From an uncultured Rothia sp. (GTDB lineage: Bacteria > Actinomycetota > Actinomycetes > Actinomycetales > Micrococcaceae), in the NCBI GenBank assembly GCA_946222285.1, contig CAMIIP010000003.1, forward strand, positions 186,001 through 250,000: a DNA stretch of 64,000 nucleotides. Direction: 5' to 3'. Position 1 is the first letter of the stretch, and each line of letters begins with the position of its first letter. A program made the translations under genes and the position numbers. Positions 33,437 through 42,763 of the stretch are shown here, in pieces. Below the pieces are notes generated by a model. That model saw nothing but the letters and a program-made list of their open reading frames with translations. It ran no database searches and had not been told where the DNA came from.

Positions 33437-35320
33437 ATGTGTGGAATTGTTGGATATGTCGGTCTGGGTCAGAGCTCAGACGGTAAAAAATTTAATCATA
33501 GCGCCTACGATGTACTCCTCGAAGGTCTGCGTCGCCAGGAATACCGCGGTTATGACTCTGCTGGCGTAGCTATCATCGGTGATGGGGGAATCGAGTACCG
33601 CAAAAAGGCTGGAAAGCTTATTAATCTCGCTAACGAGGTTGAAGCTAACCCTCTTGCCGAATCAACTATTGGCATTGGGCACACTCGCTGGGCAACCCAC
33701 GGTGGGCCAACCGATGCTAACGCGCACCCCCATGTGGCAGATGGCGGAAAACTCGCTGTCGTACACAACGGCATCATCGAGAACTTCGCAGAACTTCGCG
33801 CCGAACTGTTGGCTGAGGGCGTTGAATTTAAGTCTGAGACCGACACCGAAGTTGCTGCAAACTTAATCGCCAGCATCTACAACAAACTCGAAGATAAAAA
33901 CCTTACAGAAGCCATTCGTCTAGCTTCAAATCGCCTTGAAGGCGCCTTCACCATTCTTGCTATCCACGCAGATCACGCCGACGAGGTAGTGGCTACCCGC
34001 CGCAACTCACCGCTGGTCATTGGTTTGGGCGAGAACGAGAACTTCTTGGGCTCAGACGTATCGGGCTTTATTGACTACACCAAGAGCGCCGTTGAAATGG
34101 GTCAGGATCAGATCGTGACCATTACTGCCAGCGGCTACAGCATTATCGACTTTGACGGTAACGCAGCTGAAGGCAAGCCTTACACCATCGAATGGGATGC
34201 CGCAGCAGCAGAAAAGGGCGGATACGCCTCCTTCATGGAGAAAGAAATCCACGAACAGCCCGCAGCGGTACGCGATACCCTGATGGGTCGCTTCGACGAA
34301 AACGGTAACCTGACTCTTGATGAGCTAAAGATTGACGACTCAATTTTGCGCTCTATCGACAAAATCATTGTGGTTGCCTGCGGTACCGCGGCCTACGCCG
34401 GCCAGGTAGCACGCTACGCCATCGAACACTGGTGTCGTATTCCCACCGAGGTGGAGCTGGCTCACGAATTCCGCTACCGCGATCCCATCGTGAACGAGAA
34501 GACCTTAGTTGTTTCCCTCTCCCAGTCCGGCGAGACCATGGATACCCTCATGGCTGTACGCCACGCCCAGGAACAGGGCGCTAAGGTTGTTTCCATCTGT
34601 AACACCACCGGTTCTACTCTGCCCCGCGAATCAGATGCCGCACTCTACACCCACGCCGGCCCTGAAATCGCGGTTGCCTCTACCAAAGCATTTCTCTCTC
34701 AAATTGCCGCAGCTTACCTGCTCGGTCTTTACCTAGCTCAGCTACGTGGCAATATGTATAAAGACGAAATTCAGGCTGTGCTGAAAGAACTGCAGGCTAT
34801 GCCCGAGAAAATCCAGGAGATTCTCGATAACGAGCAGCAGGTTAAAGAACTGGGCGTGTCTATGAAAGACACAGATTCGGTTCTTTTCCTTGGCCGCCAC
34901 GTAGGCTACCCTGTAGCTCTTGAAGGCGCCCTGAAACTCAAAGAAATTGCCTACATCCATGCAGAAGGTTTCGCCGCCGGTGAGCTCAAGCACGGACCTA
35001 TTGCACTGGTAGAAGAAGGCCAACCTGTATTCGTGGTTGTACCTTCACCTCGGGGTCGCGATTCGCTCCACTCAAAGGTTGTTTCTAATATCCAGGAAAT
35101 CCGCGCTCGCGGTGCGGTAATTATTGTGATTGCAGAAGACGGCGATACCGCGGTAGAGCCCTACTCCAACCACATTATCCGCTACCCCCAGTGCCCTGCT
35201 CTGCTACAGCCTCTGCTAGCAACCGTGCCCCTACAAATCTTTGCATGTGCACTATCGGGTGCAAAGGGTCTAGATGTTGACCAGCCACGTAACCTTGCTA
35301 AGTCTGTGACCGTTGAATAA
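33437..35320 (+). CDS. glmS: glutamine-fructose-6-phosphate aminotransferase (isomerizing)
   Basis: It makes glucosamine-6-phosphate from fructose-6-phosphate and glutamine, the entry to amino-sugar and peptidoglycan synthesis. The 627-residue protein has the class II glutamine amidotransferase domain starting MCGIVGYVG, where Cys2 must become the N-terminal nucleophile, with GHTRWATHG near 75, then two SIS domains (SLSQSGETMDTLMA near 358) and ends LAKSVTVE. The frame has an earlier ATG at 33428, but only the ATG at 33437 exposes the catalytic Cys after Met removal, so it is the start. Confidence 0.96.
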   Translation: MCGIVGYVGLGQSSDGKKFNHSAYDVLLEGLRRQEYRGYDSAGVAIIGDGGIEYRKKAGKLINLANEVEANPLAESTIGIGHTRWATHGGPTDANAHPHVADGGKLAVVHNGIIENFAELRAELLAEGVEFKSETDTEVAANLIASIYNKLEDKNLTEAIRLASNRLEGAFTILAIHADHADEVVATRRNSPLVIGLGENENFLGSDVSGFIDYTKSAVEMGQDQIVTITASGYSIIDFDGNAAEGKPYTIEWDAAAAEKGGYASFMEKEIHEQPAAVRDTLMGRFDENGNLTLDELKIDDSILRSIDKIIVVACGTAAYAGQVARYAIEHWCRIPTEVELAHEFRYRDPIVNEKTLVVSLSQSGETMDTLMAVRHAQEQGAKVVSICNTTGSTLPRESDAALYTHAGPEIAVASTKAFLSQIAAAYLLGLYLAQLRGNMYKDEIQAVLKELQAMPEKIQEILDNEQQVKELGVSMKDTDSVLFLGRHVGYPVALEGALKLKEIAYIHAEGFAAGELKHGPIALVEEGQPVFVVVPSPRGRDSLHSKVVSNIQEIRARGAVIIVIAEDGDTAVEPYSNHIIRYPQCPALLQPLLATVPLQIFACALSGAKGLDVDQPRNLAKSVTVE

Positions 35321-35351
35321 ACAGCAACGAAAAGCATAAAGAAACGGCTTA

Positions 35352-35381
35352 TCAGGGGCGCGCCTTCGGGTGCGCCCCTGA
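35352..35381 (+). terminator. GC-rich hairpin after glmS
   Basis: TCAGGGGCGC pairs perfectly with GCGCCCCTGA around a 10-base loop containing TTCGGG. There is no T-run, as is usual for many actinobacterial terminators. Confidence 0.65.
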
Positions 35382-35474
35382 GTGCTTAAGACAATTTTGC
35401 TCTTCTTGCTGCGATGCACCTTCAGCGTGAGCAAAGAAAGCAATTTAGACTGAAAGAGTCGAAAGGAAAGCACC

Positions 35475-35909
35475 TTGATTATAGGTACCGGAATAGATGC
35501 GGTGAACCTCGACCGTTTTGCAGACATTATCAAAAGAACTCCTACCTTCCTCGAACGGGTCTTTGTGGAACACGAGCGAAGCAAATCCCTACCTTCTCTT
35601 GCCGCACGATTCGCAGCCAAAGAGGCAATCGCCAAGGCTTTACGCGCACCTGCCGGCATGGTCTGGCAAGACTGCTGGATTGAGAATAAGGCCGACGGCG
35701 AACCCTACGTGGTGGTTACCGGTACGGTCGCCGAGCGCGCGTCGTCGTTGGGTATTAACCGCTGGCACCTCACGATCACTCATGACGAGCCGGTGGCTAT
35801 TGCCTCCGTTATCGCCGAGCATCTGAGCCAGCAGGAGCTACAACTTTTGCACGATATTGACCCAGAAGGAGCCAGCCGTCATCGACGCCAGGAAGGAGCT
35901 AAGGAATGA
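35475..35909 (+). CDS. acpS: holo-[acyl-carrier-protein] synthase (AcpS)
   Basis: It transfers 4'-phosphopantetheine to fatty-acid ACP. The 144-residue protein begins MIIGTGIDAVNLDRF (magnesium ligand Asp8) and has LAARFAAKEAIAKAL near 41-55 with the second Glu ligand, and WHLTITHDEPVAIASVIAE near 95. The start is TTG at 35475 with a GAAAGGAAAG ribosome site. It overlaps nnrD by 4 bases. With the Sfp-type enzyme at 671-1390 the organism has two classes of this activity. Confidence 0.93.
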   Translation: MIIGTGIDAVNLDRFADIIKRTPTFLERVFVEHERSKSLPSLAARFAAKEAIAKALRAPAGMVWQDCWIENKADGEPYVVVTGTVAERASSLGINRWHLTITHDEPVAIASVIAEHLSQQELQLLHDIDPEGASRHRRQEGAKE

Positions 35910-36862
35910 AGATTACGCTACAGGGCAAAGCGGGCACGGAAGTAGAACTGGGGGAGAGCGAGCTAGCTTCGATCGTGCCACGTCCGCAAGCAAAGGACCA
36001 TAAATACACTCGCGGAGTATTAGGCGTGATTTGCGGAAGCGAAGATTATCCGGGAGCTGCGCTGATGAGTACCCGAGCAGCCGTGAATACAGGTCCCGGT
36101 ATGGTGCGGTTCATTGGGAATGCGCAGCTTAATTTCCAGGTACAAAACTATAGCCCTGAAGTAGTCTGTAGCAACGATGCTCCGGAGGACGTGCGAGTAC
36201 AAGCTTGGGCTGCAGGATCAGGCGCTACTTCTCGCAGCAGGCAGGAAGAAATTACCCATACAATTCACGCTACAGAAGCCGCCGTTTTGGATGCTGCAGC
36301 CGTAGACATAGCAGGGCGTTGGGTAGGCACAGAAGGGCAACTTGAACCTCACAAAATACTCACCCCACATGCTGGAGAACTTAAAGATTTTTTGCAGTGG
36401 ATTCATGTGCTCAACGAAACGCGATGGCAAGAAGTTGTCGCTAGTGTTGGGAACCCTGACCGTGAACACATCGAGAAAGAACCTCGTAGATGGGCTCGCA
36501 TAGCGGCTGAACTTAGCGGTGCAACGATTCTGCTCAAAGGAGCAACCACAGTGATCGCCTCACCTACTGGAGAAACAGTGAGCATAAACGGTGGGACCTC
36601 ATGGCTAGCAACCGCCGGTAGCGGCGATACCCTCACAGGAATCCTCGGTGCACTGTTAGCCCAGCATGAAGCCCACCGGCAACAATCGGGGGATGCGAAG
36701 CCAGAAGCAAGCACCTACGCTCGGCTGGCCGCCTGCGCGGTACGAATCCATCATCGGGCAGCTGCGTTGGTTCATTCAGATGGGCTGGAAGGACCGGTGC
36801 CGCCCTCCGCCGTCGCCACTCATATCTCAGCGGCAACTGCTAGTTTTCTAGCTTGCCGGTAG
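35906..36862 (+). CDS. nnrD: ADP-dependent (S)-NAD(P)H-hydrate dehydratase
   Basis: It repairs hydrated NAD(P)H. The 318-residue protein has the YjeF C-terminal/ribokinase-like fold: YTRGVLGVICGSEDYPGAALMSTRAAVNTG near 32-62, ILTPHAGE near 151, TILLKGATTVIASPTG near 208 and the catalytic GTSWLATAGSGDTLTGILGALLAQ near 231. The N-terminal epimerase domain of bifunctional NnrE-NnrD is absent, as in other stand-alone forms. It overlaps acpS by 4 bases and converges with the sugar transferase gene with only 2 bases between stops. Confidence 0.92.
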   Translation: MKITLQGKAGTEVELGESELASIVPRPQAKDHKYTRGVLGVICGSEDYPGAALMSTRAAVNTGPGMVRFIGNAQLNFQVQNYSPEVVCSNDAPEDVRVQAWAAGSGATSRSRQEEITHTIHATEAAVLDAAAVDIAGRWVGTEGQLEPHKILTPHAGELKDFLQWIHVLNETRWQEVVASVGNPDREHIEKEPRRWARIAAELSGATILLKGATTVIASPTGETVSINGGTSWLATAGSGDTLTGILGALLAQHEAHRQQSGDAKPEASTYARLAACAVRIHHRAAALVHSDGLEGPVPPSAVATHISAATASFLACR

Positions 36863-36864
36863 TC

Positions 36865-38340
36865 CTAGTAGGCGCCTTCTTGTGCGAAAACAGCACGGAC
36901 AGTGCGAAAGAGAATAACCATATCGCCAATGACCGACCAGTTCTCTACGTAGTAGAGATCCAAGCGAATTGATTCCTCCCAGGAAAGATCTGAACGACCA
37001 GATACTTGCCACAGACCCGTGATACCGGGTTTAACCAGCAGACGGCGATAAGCTTCTTCTTCATATTGAGCAACTTCAGACTCGAGGGGAGGACGGGGGC
37101 CAACGAGCGACATATCGCCGATAAATACATTCCACAGCTGCGGAAGCTCATCGATAGAGTACTTACGGATGAACTTACCGATCTTAGTAATGCGGGGATC
37201 ATCGGCCATTTTGAAGAGAATACCGTTGCCCTCGTTCTGCGCCATGAGTTCCTTTTTCAATTCTTCGGCGTTGGTTACCATGGAACGAAACTTCACCATG
37301 TGAAAAGGGCGACCGCGGTAGCCCACGCGTTTCTGCAAGAAGAAAATCGGACCTCCGTCTAGCTTGACAATGAGTGCCACCGCTAAGAGAAGCGGGGAGA
37401 AGAAGACCAGACCAAGGAAAGAGGCAACAATATCAATAGCACGCTTGATTACCGCCGCAAAACCTTCCATCCGGGGGGTGGAAACGTGGATGAGCGGAAC
37501 GCCGTTGAGGGGCTGAGTTCGAATACGAGGACCAGCAATGTCGGTCATCGCAGGAGCCATAATGAGCTTGATATGACCTGCTGCGAGGTCCCAGCCCAGC
37601 ATGCGAAGTTCTTTGGGCGTGAGACGGTGCCCGGAAGAAACAGCGACGGCGTGAATATTATTTTCCTTACAGGTTTCTAGAATTTGCTGAGAGTCAACGC
37701 TGTAACCTAGAACCGGAACATCATAATTCTTGATAGCAGTTCCGCTGGGCAGTCCCGGTAAGTAAAAAGCCACCGGGTTGAGACCGGACTGCCGGGCAGA
37801 GTAAAGGGTGTCGTAGAGGTGAGCACCTGATATGTCATCCGAAATCACCATAACCCGGGTAAGCGCTCGCCCCTTGCCGCGCATGTGCACCAGGTAACGG
37901 CGCAGACACCAACGCTCTAGGAGAAGAAGTAATAGCCCAACGGGGTAAGCCACTAAAATATATCCACGAGCGAAATCAATGGTTGAAATGTAGGAGAAGA
38001 TAGCCACCGCGCAGAAAAAATAGGTGGTGGCTTTAATAACTAATCGGTATTCGTCGTTGCCCTGACCAAGATAACGAATATTGCGAGAATTCGAAATCTG
38101 TAGGCAAGCAAACCAAAGAATACCAATAATTAGCCCGGTGACACTGTAGTCTAGGGTTGCTTGAGAGCGACCTAAGACGTTGGCATCTCTCCAACCGAAG
38201 CTGATAACGTGCGCAATCATGATAGTCGTTGCAATAGCTAGTAAATCCGCAATATTGAGAGCGGCAACAATTTTTGGTTGCCATGTGCGAGTACCACGTG
38301 ATTCTGCCCAACGATTTTCAATGATGGATTGATTCTCCAC
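36865..38340 (-). CDS. exopolysaccharide-type polyprenyl-phosphate sugar-1-phosphate transferase
   Basis: This 491-residue membrane protein has four or five hydrophobic segments in the first 150 residues, a CoA-binding-like middle region, a fifth anchor near 290 (KRAIDIVASFLGLVFFSPLLLAVALIV) and the bacterial sugar transferase domain: KRVGYRGRPFHMVKFRSM, KYSIDELPQLWNVFIGDMSLVGPRPP and LVKPGITGLWQVSGRSDLSWEE. Such enzymes (WbaP/WcaJ/CpsE type) load the first sugar phosphate onto undecaprenyl phosphate for capsule or other surface glycans. The sugar cannot be read from sequence. No other glycan genes are adjacent. An AT-rich upstream region should carry its promoter. Confidence 0.9.
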   Translation of the reverse strand: MENQSIIENRWAESRGTRTWQPKIVAALNIADLLAIATTIMIAHVISFGWRDANVLGRSQATLDYSVTGLIIGILWFACLQISNSRNIRYLGQGNDEYRLVIKATTYFFCAVAIFSYISTIDFARGYILVAYPVGLLLLLLERWCLRRYLVHMRGKGRALTRVMVISDDISGAHLYDTLYSARQSGLNPVAFYLPGLPSGTAIKNYDVPVLGYSVDSQQILETCKENNIHAVAVSSGHRLTPKELRMLGWDLAAGHIKLIMAPAMTDIAGPRIRTQPLNGVPLIHVSTPRMEGFAAVIKRAIDIVASFLGLVFFSPLLLAVALIVKLDGGPIFFLQKRVGYRGRPFHMVKFRSMVTNAEELKKELMAQNEGNGILFKMADDPRITKIGKFIRKYSIDELPQLWNVFIGDMSLVGPRPPLESEVAQYEEEAYRRLLVKPGITGLWQVSGRSDLSWEESIRLDLYYVENWSVIGDMVILFRTVRAVFAQEGAY

Positions 38341-38632
38341 CGATGTATTCCCCTTTTTGCCTTTCGATGAGGACTACTTTTCCGCGAGTTAGAAAAGCCC
38401 CTAAGCCCTCTCTGGCTCTTGATTCAATATTCAATGCTTTGGGTATAATTTTTAGTGCATTTAGATGCGAGTTATTATCCAAGATAATAGACATATTATA
38501 TTTGTTCCAGCTTAAGTGGCATGATATGCGTGTATAAACGTGGACAATTTACCTCCGACCTGGGTTGATAAAGTTTATATTTTTTTAAAATGGTCGGCAG
38601 ATAATTCGACTTTTATGTGTTCTCTGATACAA
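38341..38632. other. AT-rich intergenic region upstream of the sugar transferase
   Basis: This 292-base gap lies between the sugar transferase and phosphatase-like genes. The part from about 38420 to 38600 is much richer in A+T than the rest of the window (TATAAT at 38452-38457, TATTATATTTG, TTTATATTTTTTTAAAATGG). No gene is credible in it. It may hold the minus-strand promoter of the transferase and could be a target for a nucleoid protein. Confidence 0.4.
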
Positions 38633-39418
38633 CTACCACAACAGAGCGGCTTTAGTGAGAATGAATTCTGTTACTGGTCGGTAGAGATGGGGATTGACAT
38701 TATCATCCATCGGCACGGCAACCTTAATCTGACCTTGAGCTTCAGAGACAAACAATCCCGGATCATTGCAGTCGGCTATACCAATAGTGGGTATGTGTGC
38801 TGAGGCTGCAAAGCCTGCCATGCCGTGATCGGCAACGACCAGATCTGGAATAATCCCGCGGCTCTTCAATTGTTGCAGAGACAACTCCATGGGAGCTGGG
38901 TAATGAGTGTGTTGAAGGTTTCCGTACTGTTCAAACATAATGACGTCAAGAATCTGGCGGATTTCACCGTCTAGGAATTTATCTCCCTCCTCAATGGAAA
39001 GAATTTCCGCTCCAGCATCGCCAGCATAGCGAGCCAACTCACAGTAGATGGGAAAGAGCCCGGCGGGATGCCCCGTCGCAAAGAGAATTTTGCCCCCCTT
39101 ACGTACAGTTTCTCCAAAGATTTCTGCGTAACGATAGAGAGCCGCTATACATTTTTCTGCGCTGATGGAGTCTTGCCCTTCAAGAAAGTCCACATCAGGC
39201 TGGGTACCCACGCGCTGAGCCATCAGCTCAAAAACTTCTTCAAAATTCCAATCGCGAGTCCATTTAACCCCGAATTCTAGATGCTCGTTTCCCTCGATAA
39301 AACCGTGCATATGGGCAATATTGTTGGCACGGGTAGTGGCGATGTCACCGCAGATTCGAGAGGCATTGAGATAGTCGGCAAACTCTTGATCGGTCAGAGA
39401 GAATTTTTGAAGTTTCAT
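38633..39418 (-). CDS. putative phosphatase, conserved actinobacterial family, next to mshA
   Basis: This 261-residue soluble protein has conserved features: ASRICGDIATTRANN near 17-31, DWNFEEVFELMAQRVG, GGKILFATGHPAGLFPIYCELAR near 105, and LVVADHGMAGFAASAHIPTIGIADCNDPG near 185-213. Proteins of this type are widely annotated simply as phosphatase in actinobacteria; I know no proven substrate. The ATG at 39418 has an AGGA ribosome site and avoids overlap; the frame is open 33 codons further, into mshA. It follows mshA by 8 bases, so they are co-transcribed. Inference: it could act on the MshA product, 1-O-GlcNAc-myo-inositol-3-phosphate. Confidence 0.7.
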   Translation of the reverse strand: MKLQKFSLTDQEFADYLNASRICGDIATTRANNIAHMHGFIEGNEHLEFGVKWTRDWNFEEVFELMAQRVGTQPDVDFLEGQDSISAEKCIAALYRYAEIFGETVRKGGKILFATGHPAGLFPIYCELARYAGDAGAEILSIEEGDKFLDGEIRQILDVIMFEQYGNLQHTHYPAPMELSLQQLKSRGIIPDLVVADHGMAGFAASAHIPTIGIADCNDPGLFVSEAQGQIKVAVPMDDNVNPHLYRPVTEFILTKAALLW

Positions 39419-39426
39419 GGATTTTC

Positions 39427-40686
39427 CTAACATGAGAGAGAATCGCTCTGCGATGGAAGAGCGGAAGTGCTGTGTAAAAGATACAGGTGCATAAGTCGGT
39501 GAGCTGTTCGGGTCCACGTTTTTTTACTGGCACGGCGGTGAGCATATTCACCCATCTGTGCCCGCAACTGAGGGCTACGAACGAGAAGCTCTATCGCTCT
39601 TGCCCAGGTCTGAGCATCGCGTGTAGGAACCAATATTCCAGATTTCTGATCCTCAACGGCGGCGATAAGACCGTCGGCTCGGGTTGCTAGCACAGCAGTG
39701 CCGCAAGCCTGCGCCTCAAGAGCAACAAGACCAAAAGTTTCTGAGGAGGACGGGCAGGCAACTATATCTGCGCGGCGAAAAAATCGCGCTAACTCGCGAG
39801 AAGAAGCCGGGGGCAGAAGCTCGATCTGCTCGGATACCCCTAACTCAGCTGCCCGCACCAGCAGATTTTTTTCAAAGTCAGTTTCTGAGCGTCCAATCAG
39901 AAGCAACTCTACCGAGAGATTAGAGGGCAAAAGAGCCAGTGCCTCTACGAGGATCTGCGGACCTTTCAGAGCCTGCGGTCTGCCAGCGAAAACTACCTGA
40001 GCACTGTGTCCAGAACCTGCGTGTAGAGCCGGTTCCGTGGGAAGAGGCCGAAAAACCCCTGTATCAACGCCCGGCTCGATAATACATATTTTCTGCGGAT
40101 CTGCTCCATAGAGTTTGATCATCTGATCGCGTTCAAACTCGGTATTGACGATAAGCGCCGCGCACTCCCGTACGATTCTCTCTTCGCCCGCGTAACGCAC
40201 CCCAGGCTCTGCTGGCTCACCACTTTCCGCCCGCGCGTCCTTGGCCGCCGCCGTGGTGTGCATAGTTTGGACGACGGGCGCGCCGGCACTGTAGGCGAGC
40301 GCAGCTAGACCCGATAACCAATAGTGGGCGTGAATAATATCGGGCTTCCTTCGTGCGCACCGGGCAACTTCCCTGGCAAAAGCATCAACGAAATACGGTA
40401 AATCTGACTTATTTGCTCCGAATGCTTCTTCAAACTCAATGAAGTGAACAAACGCCCGTTCTGAAACCTGTTCACATTTTCTGCTAGTGGGAGAAGAAGC
40501 AAGAGTAAAAACTTCTACAGAGAGCTGCGGGAAGTCTGCCAAGAGGGCACGGATCGATCGGTCGATATAGACGTTCATGCCCCCGGCATCGCCCTGACCC
40601 GGCTGTGCCAGGGGAGAGGTATGCATGGAAATGACGTGCAGGTGTAGCTCCGAGGAGTTATTACTGCGAAAAAGAGTTTCAGTCAC
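39427..40686 (-). CDS. mshA: D-inositol-3-phosphate glycosyltransferase (mycothiol synthesis)
   Basis: It joins UDP-GlcNAc and 1L-myo-inositol-1-phosphate (3-phosphate numbering) in the first step of mycothiol synthesis. It is a GT4 family glycosyltransferase. The N-terminal part LHLHVISMHTSPLAQPGQGDAGGMNVYIDR is diagnostic of MshA; the C-terminal half has VVFAGRPQALKGPQILVEALALL and CPSSSETFGLVALEAQACGTAVLA with the nucleotide-sugar Glu. The GTG at 40686 (TETLFRSNNSSELH) gives 419 residues; a GTG ten codons upstream is possible. No mshB, mshC or mshD gene is in the window. Confidence 0.92.
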   Translation of the reverse strand: MTETLFRSNNSSELHLHVISMHTSPLAQPGQGDAGGMNVYIDRSIRALLADFPQLSVEVFTLASSPTSRKCEQVSERAFVHFIEFEEAFGANKSDLPYFVDAFAREVARCARRKPDIIHAHYWLSGLAALAYSAGAPVVQTMHTTAAAKDARAESGEPAEPGVRYAGEERIVRECAALIVNTEFERDQMIKLYGADPQKICIIEPGVDTGVFRPLPTEPALHAGSGHSAQVVFAGRPQALKGPQILVEALALLPSNLSVELLLIGRSETDFEKNLLVRAAELGVSEQIELLPPASSRELARFFRRADIVACPSSSETFGLVALEAQACGTAVLATRADGLIAAVEDQKSGILVPTRDAQTWARAIELLVRSPQLRAQMGEYAHRRASKKTWTRTAHRLMHLYLLHSTSALPSQSDSLSC

Positions 40687-40901
40687 AGCCTTAACTCTAG
40701 GGCACCTAAGCAGCACTTCAGGGAAACTTTGAAGTGCTAGGGCTCATGAAAATTTCACGAACCTGGGTATTTCACCGAAAACCATGAACGAAGAGAGGTG
40801 AACACTATGAGACACGGGGCGTAAAATGAAGGGCAGACTATAGCTGGCTCCGCGTGATATTCACCCTGAAGCCAGCGAATTCCCAACGTTCAGGAGTGCT
40901 C

Positions 40902-42119
40902 ATGCCCCAACCCATCATTTATCGGCCTCACATTGAATCGGGCGCACCCGAACGGATGGCGGTAATAGATCTGGCTGCGGTAGGGCGTAACGTGCAACGG
41001 CTCAAAGCGGAGATTGGGGAAGGTGCTCTTATCGCCGTCGTCAAAGCCGACGCCTATGGGCACGGGGCAGTACAAGTAGCCGAAACCGCGGTGAATGCGG
41101 GAGCAGATATGCTGGGCGTTGCCCATCTTAAAGAGGCTCTTCAGCTGCGCGCAGCCGGAATTGAGGCACCCATCCTTGCCTGGATGCACACGCTTAATTC
41201 CAACTTTGAAAAAGCCCTCGAACAAAATATCGAGATTGGTGTTTCTGGCTGGGATTTGGACGCAGTAGCGGCGGCTGCCCAAAAAACGGGGCTGACCGCT
41301 GAGGTTCACCTCAAAGTCGATACAGGACTGGGGCGTAACGGCTGCACGATGGCGCAGTGGCCCGAATTTGTGGCAGGCGCTCGCGTTCTGGAAGAGCAGA
41401 AACTGATTCGCGTACACGGAATTTTCTCTCACCTGGCAGTAGCCGACGAACCTGCGCGGACCGAAACGATGGAACAGCTCGAAGCCTTTCGTGTTGCTGT
41501 AGAGCAAGCACGAGAGGCTGGGTTGCGCCCGGAATTTATCCACCTTGCAAACACTCCGGCAACTCTTATGCACGGGCAAGAGAACATCCCCGAAGAGCTT
41601 TTGGGCAACGCCGTGCGTGTGGGGCTGGGGCTCTATGGGCTCTCACCCATAGCGGGTAAAAATTCCGCTGATCTTGGATTAGAGCCGGTGATGACCTTTC
41701 AAACTTTCATCAACTCTGTGAAAGAAGTTGAAGCCGGTCAAGGCGTCTCCTACGGACTCAACTATTCCACCAACGCACCAACTACTTTGGCTCTGGTGCC
41801 GGTGGGCTATGCAGACGGCGTTCCTCGCATCGCCCAGAACGCCCCCGTCCGTATTTACCCTGCGGGAGCAGAACCGAAGACCTACCGGGTTGTGGGCCGC
41901 ATCGCTATGGATCAGATGGTCATCGACCTGGGCGAATCCGGACTGAGCGATCCTTCTCTGGGATACTTGGGTGCGCCTGTCGTTCTCTTTGGCAGCGGCG
42001 ACAATCCTGACGTTACTCAGTGGGCAGAAGCTGCGGGAACCATCAACTATGAAATCGTGACTCGAATTTCTCCGCGTGTAGACCGGGTTTTCATCGGAGA
42101 TGAGAAACTCGATGACTAA
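40902..42119 (+). CDS. alr: alanine racemase
   Basis: It makes D-alanine for peptidoglycan. The 405-residue PLP enzyme has AVVKADAYGHGAVQVAE near 45-61 with the PLP lysine, the VHLKVDTGLGRNG segment near 136, HLANTPATL near 211 and the C-terminal beta domain with YADGVPR and GRIAMDQMVIDLG. The ATG at 40902 has a CAGGAG ribosome site; the frame is open upstream without one. Its last 8 bases overlap tsaE, so it leads the tsa operon. Confidence 0.95.
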   Translation: MPQPIIYRPHIESGAPERMAVIDLAAVGRNVQRLKAEIGEGALIAVVKADAYGHGAVQVAETAVNAGADMLGVAHLKEALQLRAAGIEAPILAWMHTLNSNFEKALEQNIEIGVSGWDLDAVAAAAQKTGLTAEVHLKVDTGLGRNGCTMAQWPEFVAGARVLEEQKLIRVHGIFSHLAVADEPARTETMEQLEAFRVAVEQAREAGLRPEFIHLANTPATLMHGQENIPEELLGNAVRVGLGLYGLSPIAGKNSADLGLEPVMTFQTFINSVKEVEAGQGVSYGLNYSTNAPTTLALVPVGYADGVPRIAQNAPVRIYPAGAEPKTYRVVGRIAMDQMVIDLGESGLSDPSLGYLGAPVVLFGSGDNPDVTQWAEAAGTINYEIVTRISPRVDRVFIGDEKLDD

Positions 42120-42705
42120 GAAAATAGATATTGAATTGACCGGACCAGAGCATACTCGACGCCTTGCTCTGACTCTTGCCCCCCTACTCAAGGGAGGGGA
42201 CTTACTTATTCTCACCGGCGAATTAGGAGCGGGAAAAACTACTTTTACGCGTTCGCTGGGAGAAGGCCTGGGGGTACGCGAGGGTGTTATTTCTCCTACC
42301 TTTGTGCTCTCTCGGGTGCATCCTAATCGCGAGGACGGTCCGCGACCTGGTGGGCCAGATCTCGTGCATGTGGATGCCTACCGACTCAGCTCGCCCGAAG
42401 AAATTGACGATTTGGACTTGGAATATTCGTTGGATCGCTCGGTGACGGTGATTGAGTGGGGCAGAGATTTGGTAGAACATTTGAGTGAATCGCGCTTGGA
42501 TCTTGAACTCACTCGCGTTACCGGTGCCGATTTTGAAGCCGGGCTAGAATTTGCCGCAGGAGAAGGGATCGATCCTTGGGCAGATACAGAAGAAGACGAC
42601 GAAGCGCCAGAACCGCGCTCGCTCCGATTGCTGGCGACCGGCCCGCGCTGGGACGATTCTGCCTGGGCGGATTTGTGCAGTGCCCTACAAAAGGTCATTG
42701 ACTAG
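42112..42705 (+). CDS. tsaE: tRNA t6A biosynthesis ATPase TsaE
   Basis: It is the ATPase subunit of the threonylcarbamoyl-adenosine (t6A37) tRNA modification system. The 197-residue protein has Walker A GELGAGKTTFTRSLGEGLG near 34-52, ISPTFVLSRVH near 60, VHVDAYRL near 84 and VTVIEWG near 111, followed by an extended acidic C-terminal region with Asp/Glu-rich stretches. The start at ATG 42112 overlaps the alr stop region (ATGACTAA); ATG 42100 is an alternative but its ribosome site would be too close. It belongs to the operon alr-tsaE-tsaB-rimI-tsaD. Confidence 0.93.
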   Translation: MTKKIDIELTGPEHTRRLALTLAPLLKGGDLLILTGELGAGKTTFTRSLGEGLGVREGVISPTFVLSRVHPNREDGPRPGGPDLVHVDAYRLSSPEEIDDLDLEYSLDRSVTVIEWGRDLVEHLSESRLDLELTRVTGADFEAGLEFAAGEGIDPWADTEEDDEAPEPRSLRLLATGPRWDDSAWADLCSALQKVID

Positions 42706-42763
42706 ATCTGGTGTTCAGGTTTTTGATCTACTGTAATTTGACCGCTCTATTAGACTTGAGACC

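Noticed and set aside
38540..38803. An 87-codon plus-strand frame across the AT-rich gap and the phosphatase gene
   Set aside because: Half of it is antisense to a conserved gene and the rest is AT-rich non-coding DNA with no ribosome site.
39419..39517. Longer start for the phosphatase-like gene, overlapping mshA by 91 bases
   Set aside because: The extra 33 residues show no family character, and the ATG at 39418 has a good ribosome site right after the mshA stop.
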